The translations under genes were made by a program, and so were the position numbers. 14,783 nt of DNA from contig PWWF01000041.1 of the NCBI GenBank assembly GCA_003561595.1, positions 1 to 14,783 of the forward strand. Direction: 5' to 3'. Positions within the stretch are counted from its first letter, which is position 1; every line of letters starts with the position of its first letter. The DNA comes from Paracoccaceae bacterium. Its GTDB lineage: Bacteria > Pseudomonadota > Alphaproteobacteria > Rhodobacterales > Rhodobacteraceae. The notes under the pieces were generated by a model. That model did not search any database and was not told the DNA's origin. It was given only the letters and a program-made list of their open reading frames with translations. Positions 7,494 to 14,783 of this stretch are shown here, in pieces.

Positions 7494-7520
7494 GGCCGCG
7501 CCGAGAGGTGCGGTCTTTTT
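7494..7520 (+). terminator. Intrinsic terminator of gap
   Basis: A 9-base-pair stem with two G-U pairs (7494-7502 with 7507-7515) is closed by a GAGA tetraloop and followed immediately by five T (7516-7520). It lies 27 bases after the gap stop and separates gap from the acetyltransferase gene. Confidence 0.9.
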
Positions 7521-7593
7521 GCTGTGTTGAGAGGCTGCTTTGCGGGACATTGCGGTCATTCACACTGGCCTGCCAACCGGTTAAACCGCAGGC

Positions 7594-8064
7594 ATGAAAA
7601 TACGCAATTTCAAACCCGATGACGCCGCGTCGCTTGCCTCGATCTTTCATGAGGCTGTTCGTGCCGTGGGCAGAAAAGATTACAGTCAAGCTCAGGTAGA
7701 CGTGTGGAGCCCTCAGCCAGTCCCGGCCGACAAATTTCTCGCCCGTGTGTCCGATGGTCGATCTGTTTTCGTCGCTGTGAGCGAAAATGATAAACCGATT
7801 GCTTTCATAGAGTTAGAAGAAAACGGTCATATTGACTGCTTCTACTGCCACCCCGATGCCGTCGGAACCGGTGTTGGGACGGCGCTTTTTGAGCAGCTCG
7901 AAAGCGCTGCGTTGGCAGCGGGGTTGTCCCGTCTTTATGTAGAGGCCAGTGAAGCGGCTCGCCGCTTTTTTCTTGGCAAGGGGTTCAGTCTCATCAATCG
8001 ACGGGATTTTGAGCGGAACAACGTCCAGATGCACAATTACCTGATGGAAAAGAACTTCCGCTAA
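7594..8064 (+). CDS. GNAT family N-acetyltransferase
   Basis: The 156-aa product has the Gcn5-related acetyltransferase fold: N-terminal IRNFKPDDAASLASIFHEAV, a central strand VAVSENDKPIAFIEL (60-74), the acetyl-CoA pyrophosphate loop VGTGVGTAL (90-98) after CHPDAV, and motif B ARRFFLGKGF (122-131). The layout is like the YafP-type subgroup; the substrate is unknown (small molecule, peptide or toxin are all possible). GC content is about 54% by hand count over 7621-8040, against mid-60s or more in the neighbouring genes, and codons such as GAT, AAA and TTT are frequent, suggesting acquisition by transfer. The ATG at 7594 has only a poor Shine-Dalgarno. It lies behind the gap terminator and 85 bases before the rhodanese gene. 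Confidence 0.87.
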   Translation: MKIRNFKPDDAASLASIFHEAVRAVGRKDYSQAQVDVWSPQPVPADKFLARVSDGRSVFVAVSENDKPIAFIELEENGHIDCFYCHPDAVGTGVGTALFEQLESAALAAGLSRLYVEASEAARRFFLGKGFSLINRRDFERNNVQMHNYLMEKNFR

Positions 8065-8108
8065 AAGGGGCTCACCTGCGCCAACCTGCCTCACTTCCCC
8101 CCGTGGGT

Positions 8109-8137
8109 TTGACCATGCTACACATGCACAAAATTGA
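8109..8137 (+). promoter_or_regulatory. Possible promoter of the rhodanese gene
   Basis: TTGACC (8109-8114) is a good -35 match; 17 bases on lies AATTGA (8132-8137), a mediocre -10. It is close to the start codon (leader of only a few bases after the predicted start near 8144), so it is doubtful. Confidence 0.25.
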
Positions 8138-8149
8138 AAAGGTGCATTC

Positions 8150-8563
8150 ATGTTCAAACTCCTGCCCGCGCTGGCCCTGCTGATCCTTACATCCTCTCCT
8201 GCCCCCGCGCAGCAAATCTTCACGGCCCAACCCTCTGCGCAGGAATTGACGGACGCGCCGGTCCTGCTGGTCGATATCCGCCAGCCGCATGAATGGGTTC
8301 AGACGGGCGTGCTGCCCAATGCGCTGCTCCTGCCCTTCGACAACCCCGATCAGTTTCTCGACGCGCTGCAGCCGCATCTGGAGCCGGGTCAGCCCGTGGC
8401 GCTGATCTGCCGCACGGGCAACCGCACGGCGCGCGCGGCGCAGATCATCGCGCCAGAGCTGTCGGTTCCGGTGATCGATGTCGCAGGCGGCATGTTCCGC
8501 CTGCTGCACGCAGGCTACACGCCCGCAGCCCCGACAGCCGCGCAGGGCTGCACCATCTGCTGA
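8150..8563 (+). CDS. Exported rhodanese-like protein with C-terminal CxxC
   Basis: The product is 137 aa. Residues 1-20 are a signal peptide (MFK start, long Leu/Ala core, PAPA before Gln21), so the protein probably works in the periplasm. A single rhodanese domain follows: VDIRQPHEW at 41-49 and the active-site loop CRTGNRTAR with Cys87 as the predicted sulfur-carrying residue, then DVAGGM near 110-115. Rhodanese domains accept and pass on persulfide sulfur; the partner is unknown. The chain ends Gly-Cys134-Thr-Ile-Cys137, an unusual terminal CxxC that could be a redox pair or metal site. AAGGTG 5 bases before the ATG is the likely ribosome binding site. It is convergent with hemY. Confidence 0.9.
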   Translation: MFKLLPALALLILTSSPAPAQQIFTAQPSAQELTDAPVLLVDIRQPHEWVQTGVLPNALLLPFDNPDQFLDALQPHLEPGQPVALICRTGNRTARAAQIIAPELSVPVIDVAGGMFRLLHAGYTPAAPTAAQGCTIC

Positions 8564-8577
8564 TCGGTGCTCAGCCC
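8545..8577. terminator. Bidirectional hairpin at rhodanese/hemY junction
   Basis: Ten paired bases, GGGCT-GCACC (8545-8554) with GGTGC...AGCCC (8566-8570 and 8573-8577, two-base bulge between), enclose an 11-base loop. Both stop codons (8561-8563 plus strand, 8571-8573 minus strand) lie inside it. There is no T-tract on either side, so termination is plausible but not canonical. Confidence 0.5.
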
Positions 8578-10043
8578 GCCTTGCGCGGTTCGCCGTCCTC
8601 GGCCTCGACCTCGGCCTCAACCACCTGTTCCTGCGTGTCCTCGGGCTTGGGTTTGTCGGGGCCGGGCAGGCTGCCCACGATCAGCGGCAGCAATTCGCTT
8701 TGCGTGGCCGAGGGGCCGGAACTGTCGGGGACATCGCGCCAGGTCAGCGTGTCGAAGGCATTGCAATTCTCGCAGATCGCCTGCCAGGACGCATGGACAT
8801 GCTGGCACTTGTCGCACACCCATTGCGGGCCACGCGGCGCGGTCAGTGCACGTGCCAGCCAGCCGCGCACGACCGCGTCATCCGACCCTTCGCCCCGTTC
8901 GATCGCGGCCATGATCGTCAGCGCCCGCACCGTGGGCGCCGTTTCATAGAGATCCCCCAGGGCGCGGCGGGCAGCGGGGAAATCTTCTGCCGCGATCAGC
9001 AATTCGGCTTTCAGCAGGCGCGTCTCCGCCGCATCCGGGTGCAGCTTGAGCAGCTTGCCAAAGCGCGAAAGCCGCTGCGTCGGGCTTTCATCCTTCTCGA
9101 TGGCGGCAAAGGCGGCGGCAAGCTCGGGATGCGGCTGCGCTTTCCACGCCTTGCGGATGGCGCCTGCGGCGTAGCGCGTCTTGCCCTGTGCCACCAGCGC
9201 CTGCGCGGCCTGCACGGCCGCAGGCACCAGATCGGGCGAGAGGCGATTGGCCTCTATCGCGGCCTCGCGTGCGCGGCCCAGCTCGCCCTTGGCGGCCAGT
9301 TTGTCGGCCTCTTGCAGCGCCAGCACGGCATCGCGCCTGCGCCAGATATCGCGCGGCAAATGACCCGAGGATTTCTTGACCATCAGCGTCTTGCGCGCGC
9401 CGCCCCAATCCTCGGCCGCGGTCTGCAGATCCAGCAGCGTGTTCTGCGTGCGCTCATGCGCGGGTTGCATTTCCAGCGCCTTGACGGCCAGCGCGCGGGC
9501 CTTTTCCGTGTCGCCCGCATCCAGCTTGGCGCGGATCAGCCCCTGCACGCCCACAAAGCGCGAGCGGTTGTCATCCAGAAGCGCCTTGTAATGCGTGATC
9601 GCCAGATCGGTGTTGCCCTTCATTTCCGCCGATTGCGCGATCAGAAGCGAGGTCATGACAGGCCGGTTCAGCAATTTATGCGCCTTTTCCGCCTTGGCGA
9701 TCGCCGCCTTGCCGTCGCCTTCGGCCTGCGCGATCATCGAGGATAAAAGCGCATCCAGCCCGCGCTTTTCGCGGTTGCGCGTGAAAAAGCGGCGGATCGC
9801 GGTTTCATCGCCATTCATGAAACGCAGCACGGCCACGGACAGGCCCAGCAATTTCAGCACCAGCCACAGCGCCACCAGCGCCGCGACCAGCGCGATCAGC
9901 GCCTGCATGGGGCCGAGCACGAATTCCATGTCGAAAATCTGCAGCCCCACTGTCTGGCCGCTATCCATGACCTGCCCGGCACCATAGGCCAGACCGATCA
10001 CCACCGCGACAAAGAACAGGATCTTGATAAGCGTCCAGAACAT
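8571..10043 (-). CDS. hemY: HemY N-terminal domain TPR membrane protein with zinc-ribbon tail
   Basis: The 490-aa product matches the HemY family of the hemCDXY type, which is unrelated to the protoporphyrinogen oxidase also called HemY. Two membrane helices (about 4-22 and 47-70) precede a long alpha-helical repeat region (TPR-like, about 100-400) that should face the cytoplasm. Near the end WVCDKCQHVH and CENC give Cys410, Cys413, Cys424 and Cys427, a rubredoxin-like zinc ribbon. A charged Glu/Pro tail follows. The family's exact role in tetrapyrrole metabolism is unproven; a scaffolding or quality-control role is inferred. It is the third gene after hemD and the mic60-like gene, 10 bases behind the latter, with a weak AGGGA ribosome site before the ATG. 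Confidence 0.9.
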   Translation of the reverse strand: MFWTLIKILFFVAVVIGLAYGAGQVMDSGQTVGLQIFDMEFVLGPMQALIALVAALVALWLVLKLLGLSVAVLRFMNGDETAIRRFFTRNREKRGLDALLSSMIAQAEGDGKAAIAKAEKAHKLLNRPVMTSLLIAQSAEMKGNTDLAITHYKALLDDNRSRFVGVQGLIRAKLDAGDTEKARALAVKALEMQPAHERTQNTLLDLQTAAEDWGGARKTLMVKKSSGHLPRDIWRRRDAVLALQEADKLAAKGELGRAREAAIEANRLSPDLVPAAVQAAQALVAQGKTRYAAGAIRKAWKAQPHPELAAAFAAIEKDESPTQRLSRFGKLLKLHPDAAETRLLKAELLIAAEDFPAARRALGDLYETAPTVRALTIMAAIERGEGSDDAVVRGWLARALTAPRGPQWVCDKCQHVHASWQAICENCNAFDTLTWRDVPDSSGPSATQSELLPLIVGSLPGPDKPKPEDTQEQVVEAEVEAEDGEPRKAG

Positions 10044-10053
10044 CCGTTTTTCC

Positions 10054-11646
10054 CTATTCTGTCGAAATGCTGTCGGTCAGGTCAGGCAAGGCTGCATCGG
10101 CGGCCAGCCGCGCCTCGGCGCCGCTGGTCCAGCCTGACAGGCTGTCCTGCGCCTGCTGCGGCAGATCGGCGATTTCATCAAGGGCCGCGCTCAGGTCACC
10201 CGCCTCGACATGGGCGCCCGCGCGCGACAGGATCGCATCGGCGCTGTCCCCCTCGCGCGGGGCGGTGGAGCGTGCCCCCACCTGCGCGCGCAGGAAATTG
10301 CCCAGCCGTTCGGTCGTGCTGTCGGCGGGGGCGGTCTGCAATGTCTCGCGCAGGGCCGCGCGGGCGGCGGCGGGGAAGTCATCCTGCAAGGTCTCGAGCG
10401 TCGGGACACCTGTACTTGCCGGGCCTGCCAGCGCTTGCGGAACATCCACGCCGCCCTGTTCAAGCTGCGTGATGGCATCGGGGTAAGGCGCGCCGCTGCG
10501 CAGCGCGGCCTGCATGCTCTCCAGGCCCGCGCGTGCCAGCGCAGTGTCAACTGCTGCTTCGGCCTCGGCAACGCGGCGTTCGGACAGATCGCGCAGATCG
10601 GCCATCTCGGCGCGCAACTCGTCCAACTCGCCGCGTAGCGATGACAGGGCGTCATCCTGTTCGGCCATGATCTCGGCGCGCTGTGCGGCCAGTGCGTCAA
10701 TACGCTCTTCCAACGGGGCCAGATCGGGGCCGTCCTCGGCCTGGAGCGCGGCGCTCAACTGCTCGAGTTCCTCATCCACGCCAGAGAGATCGCGCAACGC
10801 GTCCAGATCGCTGCGGAGGCTGGCAATCTCATCCTCGACCGCCGCCAGATCGGTGGGGGGCGGCAGACCGTCCATATCGGCGCGCAGGCTGTCGATCTCG
10901 CCCTGCAGCGCGGTAAGCTCGGCGCTGGTATCGGGCGCAGGATCATCCGCGCTCAGCAGGTAATGCGCGCCAAAGCCGATGCCCCCGGCGATGATCCCGC
11001 CCAGTACCAGCGGCACAAAGCCATTGCGCGGCGGCGGGGGTGGCGGGTCAGAGCGTTTGCGGTCCGCCTCCGGCTCGGGCGCAATGCCGGGCGCGGCAAA
11101 CGCTGCCGCCCCCGCCACAGCCGCGGGGGGATCGTCGCGCTCTGCATCAGTGGTTTCGTCTGCGGATGAAACGCCGGCCTTGTCAGCGGATGCTGCCTCG
11201 GGCGTCGCGTCCGCAGGGGTATCGCTGGCCGCGCTGCCAGTGTCGGGTGCCTCCGTCGCGACCGGGCTGCCCTGCGCGGGATCGCTACTGTCAGGCCTCG
11301 CTTCTGCTGCGGCGTCGGTGGGGAACGATGGGTCAGACGCATCCGCACCTGGCACCGGATCTGGGGTCGGCCTCTCGGCCTCGGATGTGGTTGACGGGCC
11401 ATCGGCCGCTGCAAGGCTGTCCTGGCCGTCCGGCACGGTGCTCTCACTCGTCACCGGTTCCGATTGCGCACTGCCCGAGACAGTATCGGCGCTGTCCTGT
11501 TCCGGCAGGGCGGTATCCTTCGCGTCAGGCTCAACCACATTCTCGGTTGCGGGTTTCGCCCCCGCCCGGCGCGGCGCGCTCTTGCGGCCTGCGCCCGGTT
11601 TGCGCGGTCCTGTCGCGCCGCCCCTGGTGGTCGATTTTCGTGTCAA
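10054..11646 (-). CDS. Alphaproteobacterial mitofilin (Mic60-like) membrane protein
   Basis: The 530-aa product has the Mic60 layout: a cytoplasmic N-terminal region (1-207) that is low-complexity, acidic and rich in Ala, Asp, Ser, Thr and Pro; six prolines at 201-206; one membrane helix (about 209-232, FVPLVLGGIIAGGIGFGAHYLL); a coiled coil (about 240-365, with ELTALQGEIDSLRADM-type heptads); and a C-terminal mitofilin-like segment with LQDDFPAAARAAL. Bacterial Mic60 relatives are reported to shape inner membranes, including photosynthetic intracytoplasmic membranes. The start is TTG at 11646: no in-frame ATG or GTG lies between the hemD stop and this codon, and MTRKSTTRG looks like a natural lysine/arginine-rich start. 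An ATG at 11659-11657 is out of frame. It lies 48 bases after hemD and 10 before hemY. Confidence 0.85.
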   Translation of the reverse strand: MTRKSTTRGGATGPRKPGAGRKSAPRRAGAKPATENVVEPDAKDTALPEQDSADTVSGSAQSEPVTSESTVPDGQDSLAAADGPSTTSEAERPTPDPVPGADASDPSFPTDAAAEARPDSSDPAQGSPVATEAPDTGSAASDTPADATPEAASADKAGVSSADETTDAERDDPPAAVAGAAAFAAPGIAPEPEADRKRSDPPPPPPRNGFVPLVLGGIIAGGIGFGAHYLLSADDPAPDTSAELTALQGEIDSLRADMDGLPPPTDLAAVEDEIASLRSDLDALRDLSGVDEELEQLSAALQAEDGPDLAPLEERIDALAAQRAEIMAEQDDALSSLRGELDELRAEMADLRDLSERRVAEAEAAVDTALARAGLESMQAALRSGAPYPDAITQLEQGGVDVPQALAGPASTGVPTLETLQDDFPAAARAALRETLQTAPADSTTERLGNFLRAQVGARSTAPREGDSADAILSRAGAHVEAGDLSAALDEIADLPQQAQDSLSGWTSGAEARLAADAALPDLTDSISTE

Positions 11647-11667
11647 GACGTGCCCCCATCTCCCTGC

Positions 11668-11683
11668 GCCGCAGTGCAGCGGC
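11668..11683 (-). repeat. Hairpin in the hemD-mic60 spacer
   Basis: Inverted repeat GCCGC / GCGGC with a 6-base loop in the spacer of the hemD transcript. No T-tract follows, so it is not a normal terminator. It could slow decay or modulate expression of the downstream genes. Confidence 0.35.
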
Positions 11684-11694
11684 TGGAAAATACC

Positions 11695-12456
11695 TTATCG
11701 TGGCTTTTTCAAAGGCTCAAGTGCCGCCTGCAGAGCCAGAATTCCTGCGAGCATGGCAGGAGCATCCGGGCGCGCGGCCACATGAACACCCCGCCAGACC
11801 AGCCCGCGCGCGCCGTTATCAGGCCCGGCAAGGGCGGCATCGCGTGCCGCCGCGCTGATCGCAAGCAGATGCAGATGCGCGGCATCCGGTCGCAGGGGGG
11901 CGAGGGAAGCGACCAGCAACCGCGCGGATCGTGGTGAAAAAACAGGCAGAACCAGATCGCCACCCCGCGCCACCCGCGCCGCCGCCTCATCAGGCAATCC
12001 CAGCGCCTCTTGCCGGTAGACCAGCCGCGCCTGCGCGTCGATGCCCTGCGCGCATAATTCCGCTGCGATATCCATGGCTGCATGGGTCCCGCGCAGATGC
12101 AGCACGGGCTGGCGCGGCGGGTCCGCAATCAGGGCTGCGCGCAGCGACACGGCATCCCCGCCCGCGACATGAACCTGCGCGAACCCTGCCGCCCGCGCCG
12201 CCTGCGCCGTGCGCGGGCCCACACACCAGATCGGCCAGTCGCGCCGCGCGCTGGCGCCCGCCAGGGCCGTGACCGCGTGCTGCGATGTGACGATCAGGCT
12301 GCGCGCGCCCGCCAGCACCTCCTGCGGCACCGGCAGCGTTTCGATCCGCAAAAGCGGCGCGCAGACAACCTCGCCCCGCCAGCCCGCCTGCCGCGCATCA
12401 TGTGCAAACCGCGCGCTTTCATCTCTTGGGCGCGTGAGAAACAGGCAGGGGGGCAT
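11695..12456 (-). CDS. hemD: Uroporphyrinogen-III synthase
   Basis: The enzyme closes hydroxymethylbilane with inversion of ring D to give uroporphyrinogen III, the precursor of haem, sirohaem, cobalamin and bacteriochlorophyll. The product is 253 aa, normal length. The family is poorly conserved, but the two-lobe pattern is visible: LTRP at 7-10, the SLIVTSQHAVTAL strand-loop (53-65), the CVGPRTAQAARAAGF segment (78-92), VLHLRG (118-123), LVYRQEAL (145-152) and LPVFSPRSARLL (170-181). The frame runs upstream to 12984, across tsaD, but the ATG at 12456 is chosen: it starts the conserved part and has AAAGGTG about 5 bases upstream. It heads the hemD - mic60-like - hemY operon and diverges from tsaD by 89 bases. 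Confidence 0.92.
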   Translation of the reverse strand: MPPCLFLTRPRDESARFAHDARQAGWRGEVVCAPLLRIETLPVPQEVLAGARSLIVTSQHAVTALAGASARRDWPIWCVGPRTAQAARAAGFAQVHVAGGDAVSLRAALIADPPRQPVLHLRGTHAAMDIAAELCAQGIDAQARLVYRQEALGLPDEAAARVARGGDLVLPVFSPRSARLLVASLAPLRPDAAHLHLLAISAAARDAALAGPDNGARGLVWRGVHVAARPDAPAMLAGILALQAALEPLKKPR

Positions 12457-12545
12457 CGGGGCACCTTTGCAAGGGTCACACGGGATTGTGCGTGCCTGAC
12501 CCGAGTGGTAGCTGATGACGGCCCAGATTGGCAACCGGAGCCCAA
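12457..12545. promoter_or_regulatory. Divergent promoter region hemD/tsaD
   Basis: This 89-base spacer must hold both promoters. For hemD (minus) the best pair is TTGCCA (12534-12529) and TACCAC (12510-12505) with an 18-base spacer. For tsaD (plus) it is TTGTGC (12486-12491) and TAGCTG (12509-12514), spacer 17. The two overlap face to face, so they could compete. Both matches are modest. Confidence 0.3.
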
Positions 12546-13673
12546 ATGACGGCCACAGCCCCCCGCCCCCTGCCCGACCCCCTGCCCGATCCCCTGACCG
12601 TGCTGGGGATCGAGAGCAGTTGCGACGATACCGGCGCAGCGCTTGTGCGCCACCATGCGGGCAGCACGCCCGCGATCCTGTCCAATATCGTGATCGGGCA
12701 GAATGCGCTGCATGCCGGTTTCGGCGGCATTGTCCCCGAGATTGCCGCGCGCGCCCATGCCGAAAAGCTCGACCTTGCAGTCGAAGAGGCGCTGGATCAG
12801 GCGGGTCTGTCGCTGGGGGATGTGGATGCGATAGCCGTGACCGCCGGGCCTGGGTTGATCGGGGGGGTGCTGTCGGGCGTGATGCTGGCCAAGGGGCTGG
12901 CGACTGCGCGCGGCCTGCCGCTGCTGGGCGTGAACCATCTGGCGGGCCATGCGCTGACCCCGCGCCTGACCGGGCCGCTGGCATTTCCCTATCTGATGCT
13001 CCTGGTCTCGGGCGGGCATTGCCAGTTCCTGCTGGTCAATGGCCCCGACAGCTATCGCCGTCTGGGCGGCACGATTGATGATGCGCCGGGTGAGGCATTC
13101 GACAAGGTCGCGAAACTGCTGGGCCTGCCCCAGCCCGGCGGCCCGGCGGTCGAGGCAGAGGCCACAAAGGGCGATTCCGCACGCTTTGCCCTGCCCCGCC
13201 CGCTGGCCGACCGTCCCGGCTGCGACATGTCGTTTTCCGGGTTGAAAACCGCCGTGCTGCGCCAGCGCGATCTGCTGGTTGCGGACCATGGGGGGCTGCG
13301 CGCGCAGGACCGCGCGGATCTGTGCGCCGGGTTTCAGGCGGCAGTGGCCGATCTGCTGGCGCTCAAGACCGCCCGCGCGCTGCAGGCCGCCGAGACGCCC
13401 CTGCAAGCGCTTGCCGTCGCAGGCGGCGTGGCCGCCAACCGTGCCTTGCGCGCGCGGCTGGAGGATGTGGCCAAAGCCGCCGGGCTGGCTTGCATCGCGC
13501 CGCCGCTCGCGCTGTGCACGGACAATGCCGCGATGATCGCCTGGGCCGGGATCGAGCGTCTGCGCGCGGGCGGCACCCCCGATGACATGCAGCTTTCCGC
13601 CCGCCCGCGCTGGCCGCTCGATACAAGCGCCGCGCCGATGCTGGGCTCGGGCAAACGCGGGGCCAAGGCATGA
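12546..13673 (+). CDS. tsaD: tRNA t6A37 threonylcarbamoyltransferase TsaD
   Basis: TsaD transfers the threonylcarbamoyl group to A37 of ANN-decoding tRNAs, working with TsaB and TsaE after TsaC makes the donor. The product is 375 aa (E. coli 337); the extra length is mostly an N-terminal Pro-rich stretch with the repeat [10 protein letters not shown] before [11 protein letters not shown] (20-30), plus a short tail. Hallmarks are the metal-binding His131 and His135 in [54 protein letters not shown] and the C-terminal [11 protein letters not shown]. The ATG at 12546 has GGAG 6 bases upstream; a TTG at 12528 would add six residues and is less likely. It is followed 28 bases on by gpsA. Confidence 0.96.
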   Translation: MTATAPRPLPDPLPDPLTVLGIESSCDDTGAALVRHHAGSTPAILSNIVIGQNALHAGFGGIVPEIAARAHAEKLDLAVEEALDQAGLSLGDVDAIAVTAGPGLIGGVLSGVMLAKGLATARGLPLLGVNHLAGHALTPRLTGPLAFPYLMLLVSGGHCQFLLVNGPDSYRRLGGTIDDAPGEAFDKVAKLLGLPQPGGPAVEAEATKGDSARFALPRPLADRPGCDMSFSGLKTAVLRQRDLLVADHGGLRAQDRADLCAGFQAAVADLLALKTARALQAAETPLQALAVAGGVAANRALRARLEDVAKAAGLACIAPPLALCTDNAAMIAWAGIERLRAGGTPDDMQLSARPRWPLDTSAAPMLGSGKRGAKA

Positions 13674-13701
13674 GCCACCCCCATTCGAGAGGAGCGATAT
13701 C

Positions 13702-14652
13702 ATGAGTGTGGCCATTCTGGGCGCCGGGGCTTTCGGCACAGCGCTTGCCTGCGCGCTGGGTGAGGCGACATTGTGGTGCCGCGACCCCGAACAGGCCGAG
13801 GCGCTGGAGCGCGCGCGCGAAAACCGCCAGCGCCTGCCCGATGTGCCCCTGCCCGAGGGCGTGCGCGTCACCCACAGGATCGAGGATGTGACCGCCGGGA
13901 CTGTGCTGCTGGCCATCCCGATGCAGGCCACGCGCGCCTTTCTGGACACGCATCGCGCGCAGCTTGGGGACCGGGTGCTGGTGGCGTGCTCCAAGGGCAT
14001 TGATCTGGAAGCGCTGATCGGCCCTGTGGGTGTGATCCGCGCCACCCTGCCCGACACGCGCGCCGCACTCCTGACCGGCCCCAGCTTTGCCCATGACATC
14101 GCGCGCGGGCTGCCCACGGCACTGACGCTGGCCTGCGCGGATGAAACCCTTGGCGCCGCGCTGCAAGAGCAACTGGCCACGCCGAATCTGCGGCTTTACC
14201 GCAATGGCGATGTGATCGGGGCGGAACTGGGCGGCGCGCTGAAAAACGTGATCGCGATTGCAGCCGGTATCGTGATCGGCGCAGGTCTGGGCGAGTCGGC
14301 GCGCGCGGCCCTGATGGCGCGCGGCTATGCCGAGATGCAGCGCCTGGCCGTGACCCTGGGTGCAGAGGCCGACACGCTTGCGGGCCTGTCCGGCCTGGGC
14401 GATCTGATCCTGACCTGCGGGTCCGAGAAATCGCGCAATTTCCGCTACGGGCTGGCGCTGGGCCGGGGCGAGAGCTTCGACAGCGCCACCACGGTCGAGG
14501 GCGCGGCAACCTCGCGCGCGGTCGCGCGGCTGGCCCGCGAACGCGGCATCGACATGCCCATCACCCGTATGGTCGCCGCCCTGATCGAAGGCTATCTGAC
14601 CCTGAGCGAGGCGCGCGACGCGCTTCTGGCCCGCCCCCTGACCGATGAATGA
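13702..14652 (+). CDS. gpsA: NAD(P)-dependent glycerol-3-phosphate dehydrogenase
   Basis: The enzyme reduces dihydroxyacetone phosphate to sn-glycerol-3-phosphate, the backbone for phospholipid synthesis, in the cytoplasm. The product is 316 aa, slightly short against the usual 330-340. The nucleotide-binding loop GAGAFGTAL is at 7-15, CSKGID with Lys98 and GALKN with Lys181 match the conserved lysines near the active site, [17 protein letters not shown] and GLGDLILTC are family signatures, and [13 protein letters not shown] binds the substrate/cofactor region. GAGGAG 8 bases before the ATG decides the start at 13702. It is the middle gene of tsaD - gpsA - YciI-like, with 28- and 12-base gaps. 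Confidence 0.96.
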   Translation: MSVAILGAGAFGTALACALGEATLWCRDPEQAEALERARENRQRLPDVPLPEGVRVTHRIEDVTAGTVLLAIPMQATRAFLDTHRAQLGDRVLVACSKGIDLEALIGPVGVIRATLPDTRAALLTGPSFAHDIARGLPTALTLACADETLGAALQEQLATPNLRLYRNGDVIGAELGGALKNVIAIAAGIVIGAGLGESARAALMARGYAEMQRLAVTLGAEADTLAGLSGLGDLILTCGSEKSRNFRYGLALGRGESFDSATTVEGAATSRAVARLARERGIDMPITRMVAALIEGYLTLSEARDALLARPLTDE

Positions 14653-14664
14653 AAAGGACAAGAG

Positions 14665-14783
14665 ATGCCGCTTTACATGATGCTCTGCACCGACAAGCCC
14701 GGCGCGATAGAGACACGCAAGGCCACGCGCGAGGCGCATCTGGCCTATGTTGCCGAAACCGGCTGCGTCAGCCTTGCCGGGCC
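14665..14783 (+). CDS. YciI-like protein, 5' part only
   Basis: The first 39 codons are present before the window ends. MPLYMMLCTDKPGA, then TREAHLAYV with His25, and the start of a VSLAGP segment match the YCII-related domain, a small ferredoxin-like fold of about 90-100 aa whose conserved His (with a later Asp) is thought to form an active site. The reaction is unknown. AAAAGGA 7 bases upstream of the ATG supports the start. The 12-base gap after gpsA suggests the same operon, a neighbourhood I recall as common in Rhodobacterales. Confidence 0.85.
   Translation, partial: MPLYMMLCTDKPGAIETRKATREAHLAYVAETGCVSLAG

Noticed and set aside
12528..12545. TTG start for tsaD six codons upstream
   Set aside because: The ATG at 12546 has a well-spaced GGAG; the TTG has no ribosome site.
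12549..12602. Short tandem repeat (CCCCTGCCCGA-like units) at the start of tsaD
   Set aside because: It encodes a Pro-Leu-Pro-Asp repeat in a dispensable N-terminal extension; too short and imperfect to call a functional repeat or slippage locus.
12294..14180. A 628-codon minus-strand frame over tsaD and gpsA, and a second one at 13363-14739
   Set aside because: Both are mirror frames of two highly conserved enzymes and have low-complexity Arg/Gly/Ala/Gln translations.
1..14783. CRISPR arrays, tRNA/rRNA genes, insertion sequences, toxin-antitoxin or phage-defence genes
   Set aside because: No repeated spacer pattern, no tRNA cloverleaf, no transposase or integrase motif and no defence-type protein was seen. 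All substantial frames are accounted for by housekeeping or small accessory genes.

Overview
The window looks like chromosomal housekeeping DNA from a high-GC alphaproteobacterium, most likely in the Rhodobacterales. The clues are protein content and gene order: hemD, a mitofilin/Mic60-like gene and hemY run in series; tsaD, gpsA and a YciI-like gene diverge from them; and next to mfd lies a small membrane protein of the kind databases label 'component of SufBCD complex'. Genus is not resolvable by eye. I see no rRNA, tRNA, CRISPR array, insertion sequence or phage gene.

Left part (1-2248): pstS, encoding a periplasmic phosphate-binding protein, lies on the minus strand. It has a near-consensus Pho box in front and a strong intrinsic terminator 16 bases after its stop. 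Diverging from it is uppP, an undecaprenyl-diphosphatase homologue with methionine at a normally glutamate catalytic-motif position.

Middle part (2249-7520): mfd (transcription-repair coupling factor) is convergent with uppP. It is preceded by the small four-helix membrane protein, 7 bases away on the same strand. Diverging from that pair is a class I GAPDH gene. Its cofactor-pocket aspartate is replaced by alanine, which suggests an NADP-using, gluconeogenic-type enzyme. A LacI-type operator-like palindrome lies upstream and a textbook terminator follows the gene.

Right-middle part (7521-8563): a GNAT acetyltransferase gene with clearly lower GC (about 54% by hand count) looks like a later arrival. 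It is followed by a small exported rhodanese-like protein ending in a CxxC tail.

Right part (8571-14783): hemD - mic60-like - hemY form a minus-strand operon joining tetrapyrrole synthesis to inner-membrane organisation. tsaD (tRNA t6A synthesis), gpsA (glycerol-3-phosphate for phospholipids) and a YciI-like gene cut off by the window edge form a plus-strand operon. The two operons diverge from an 89-base spacer.

I did not find a convincing undescribed multi-gene system. The points most worth checking are the UppP Glu-to-Met change, the GAPDH cofactor residue with its upstream palindrome, and the hemD-mic60-hemY linkage.
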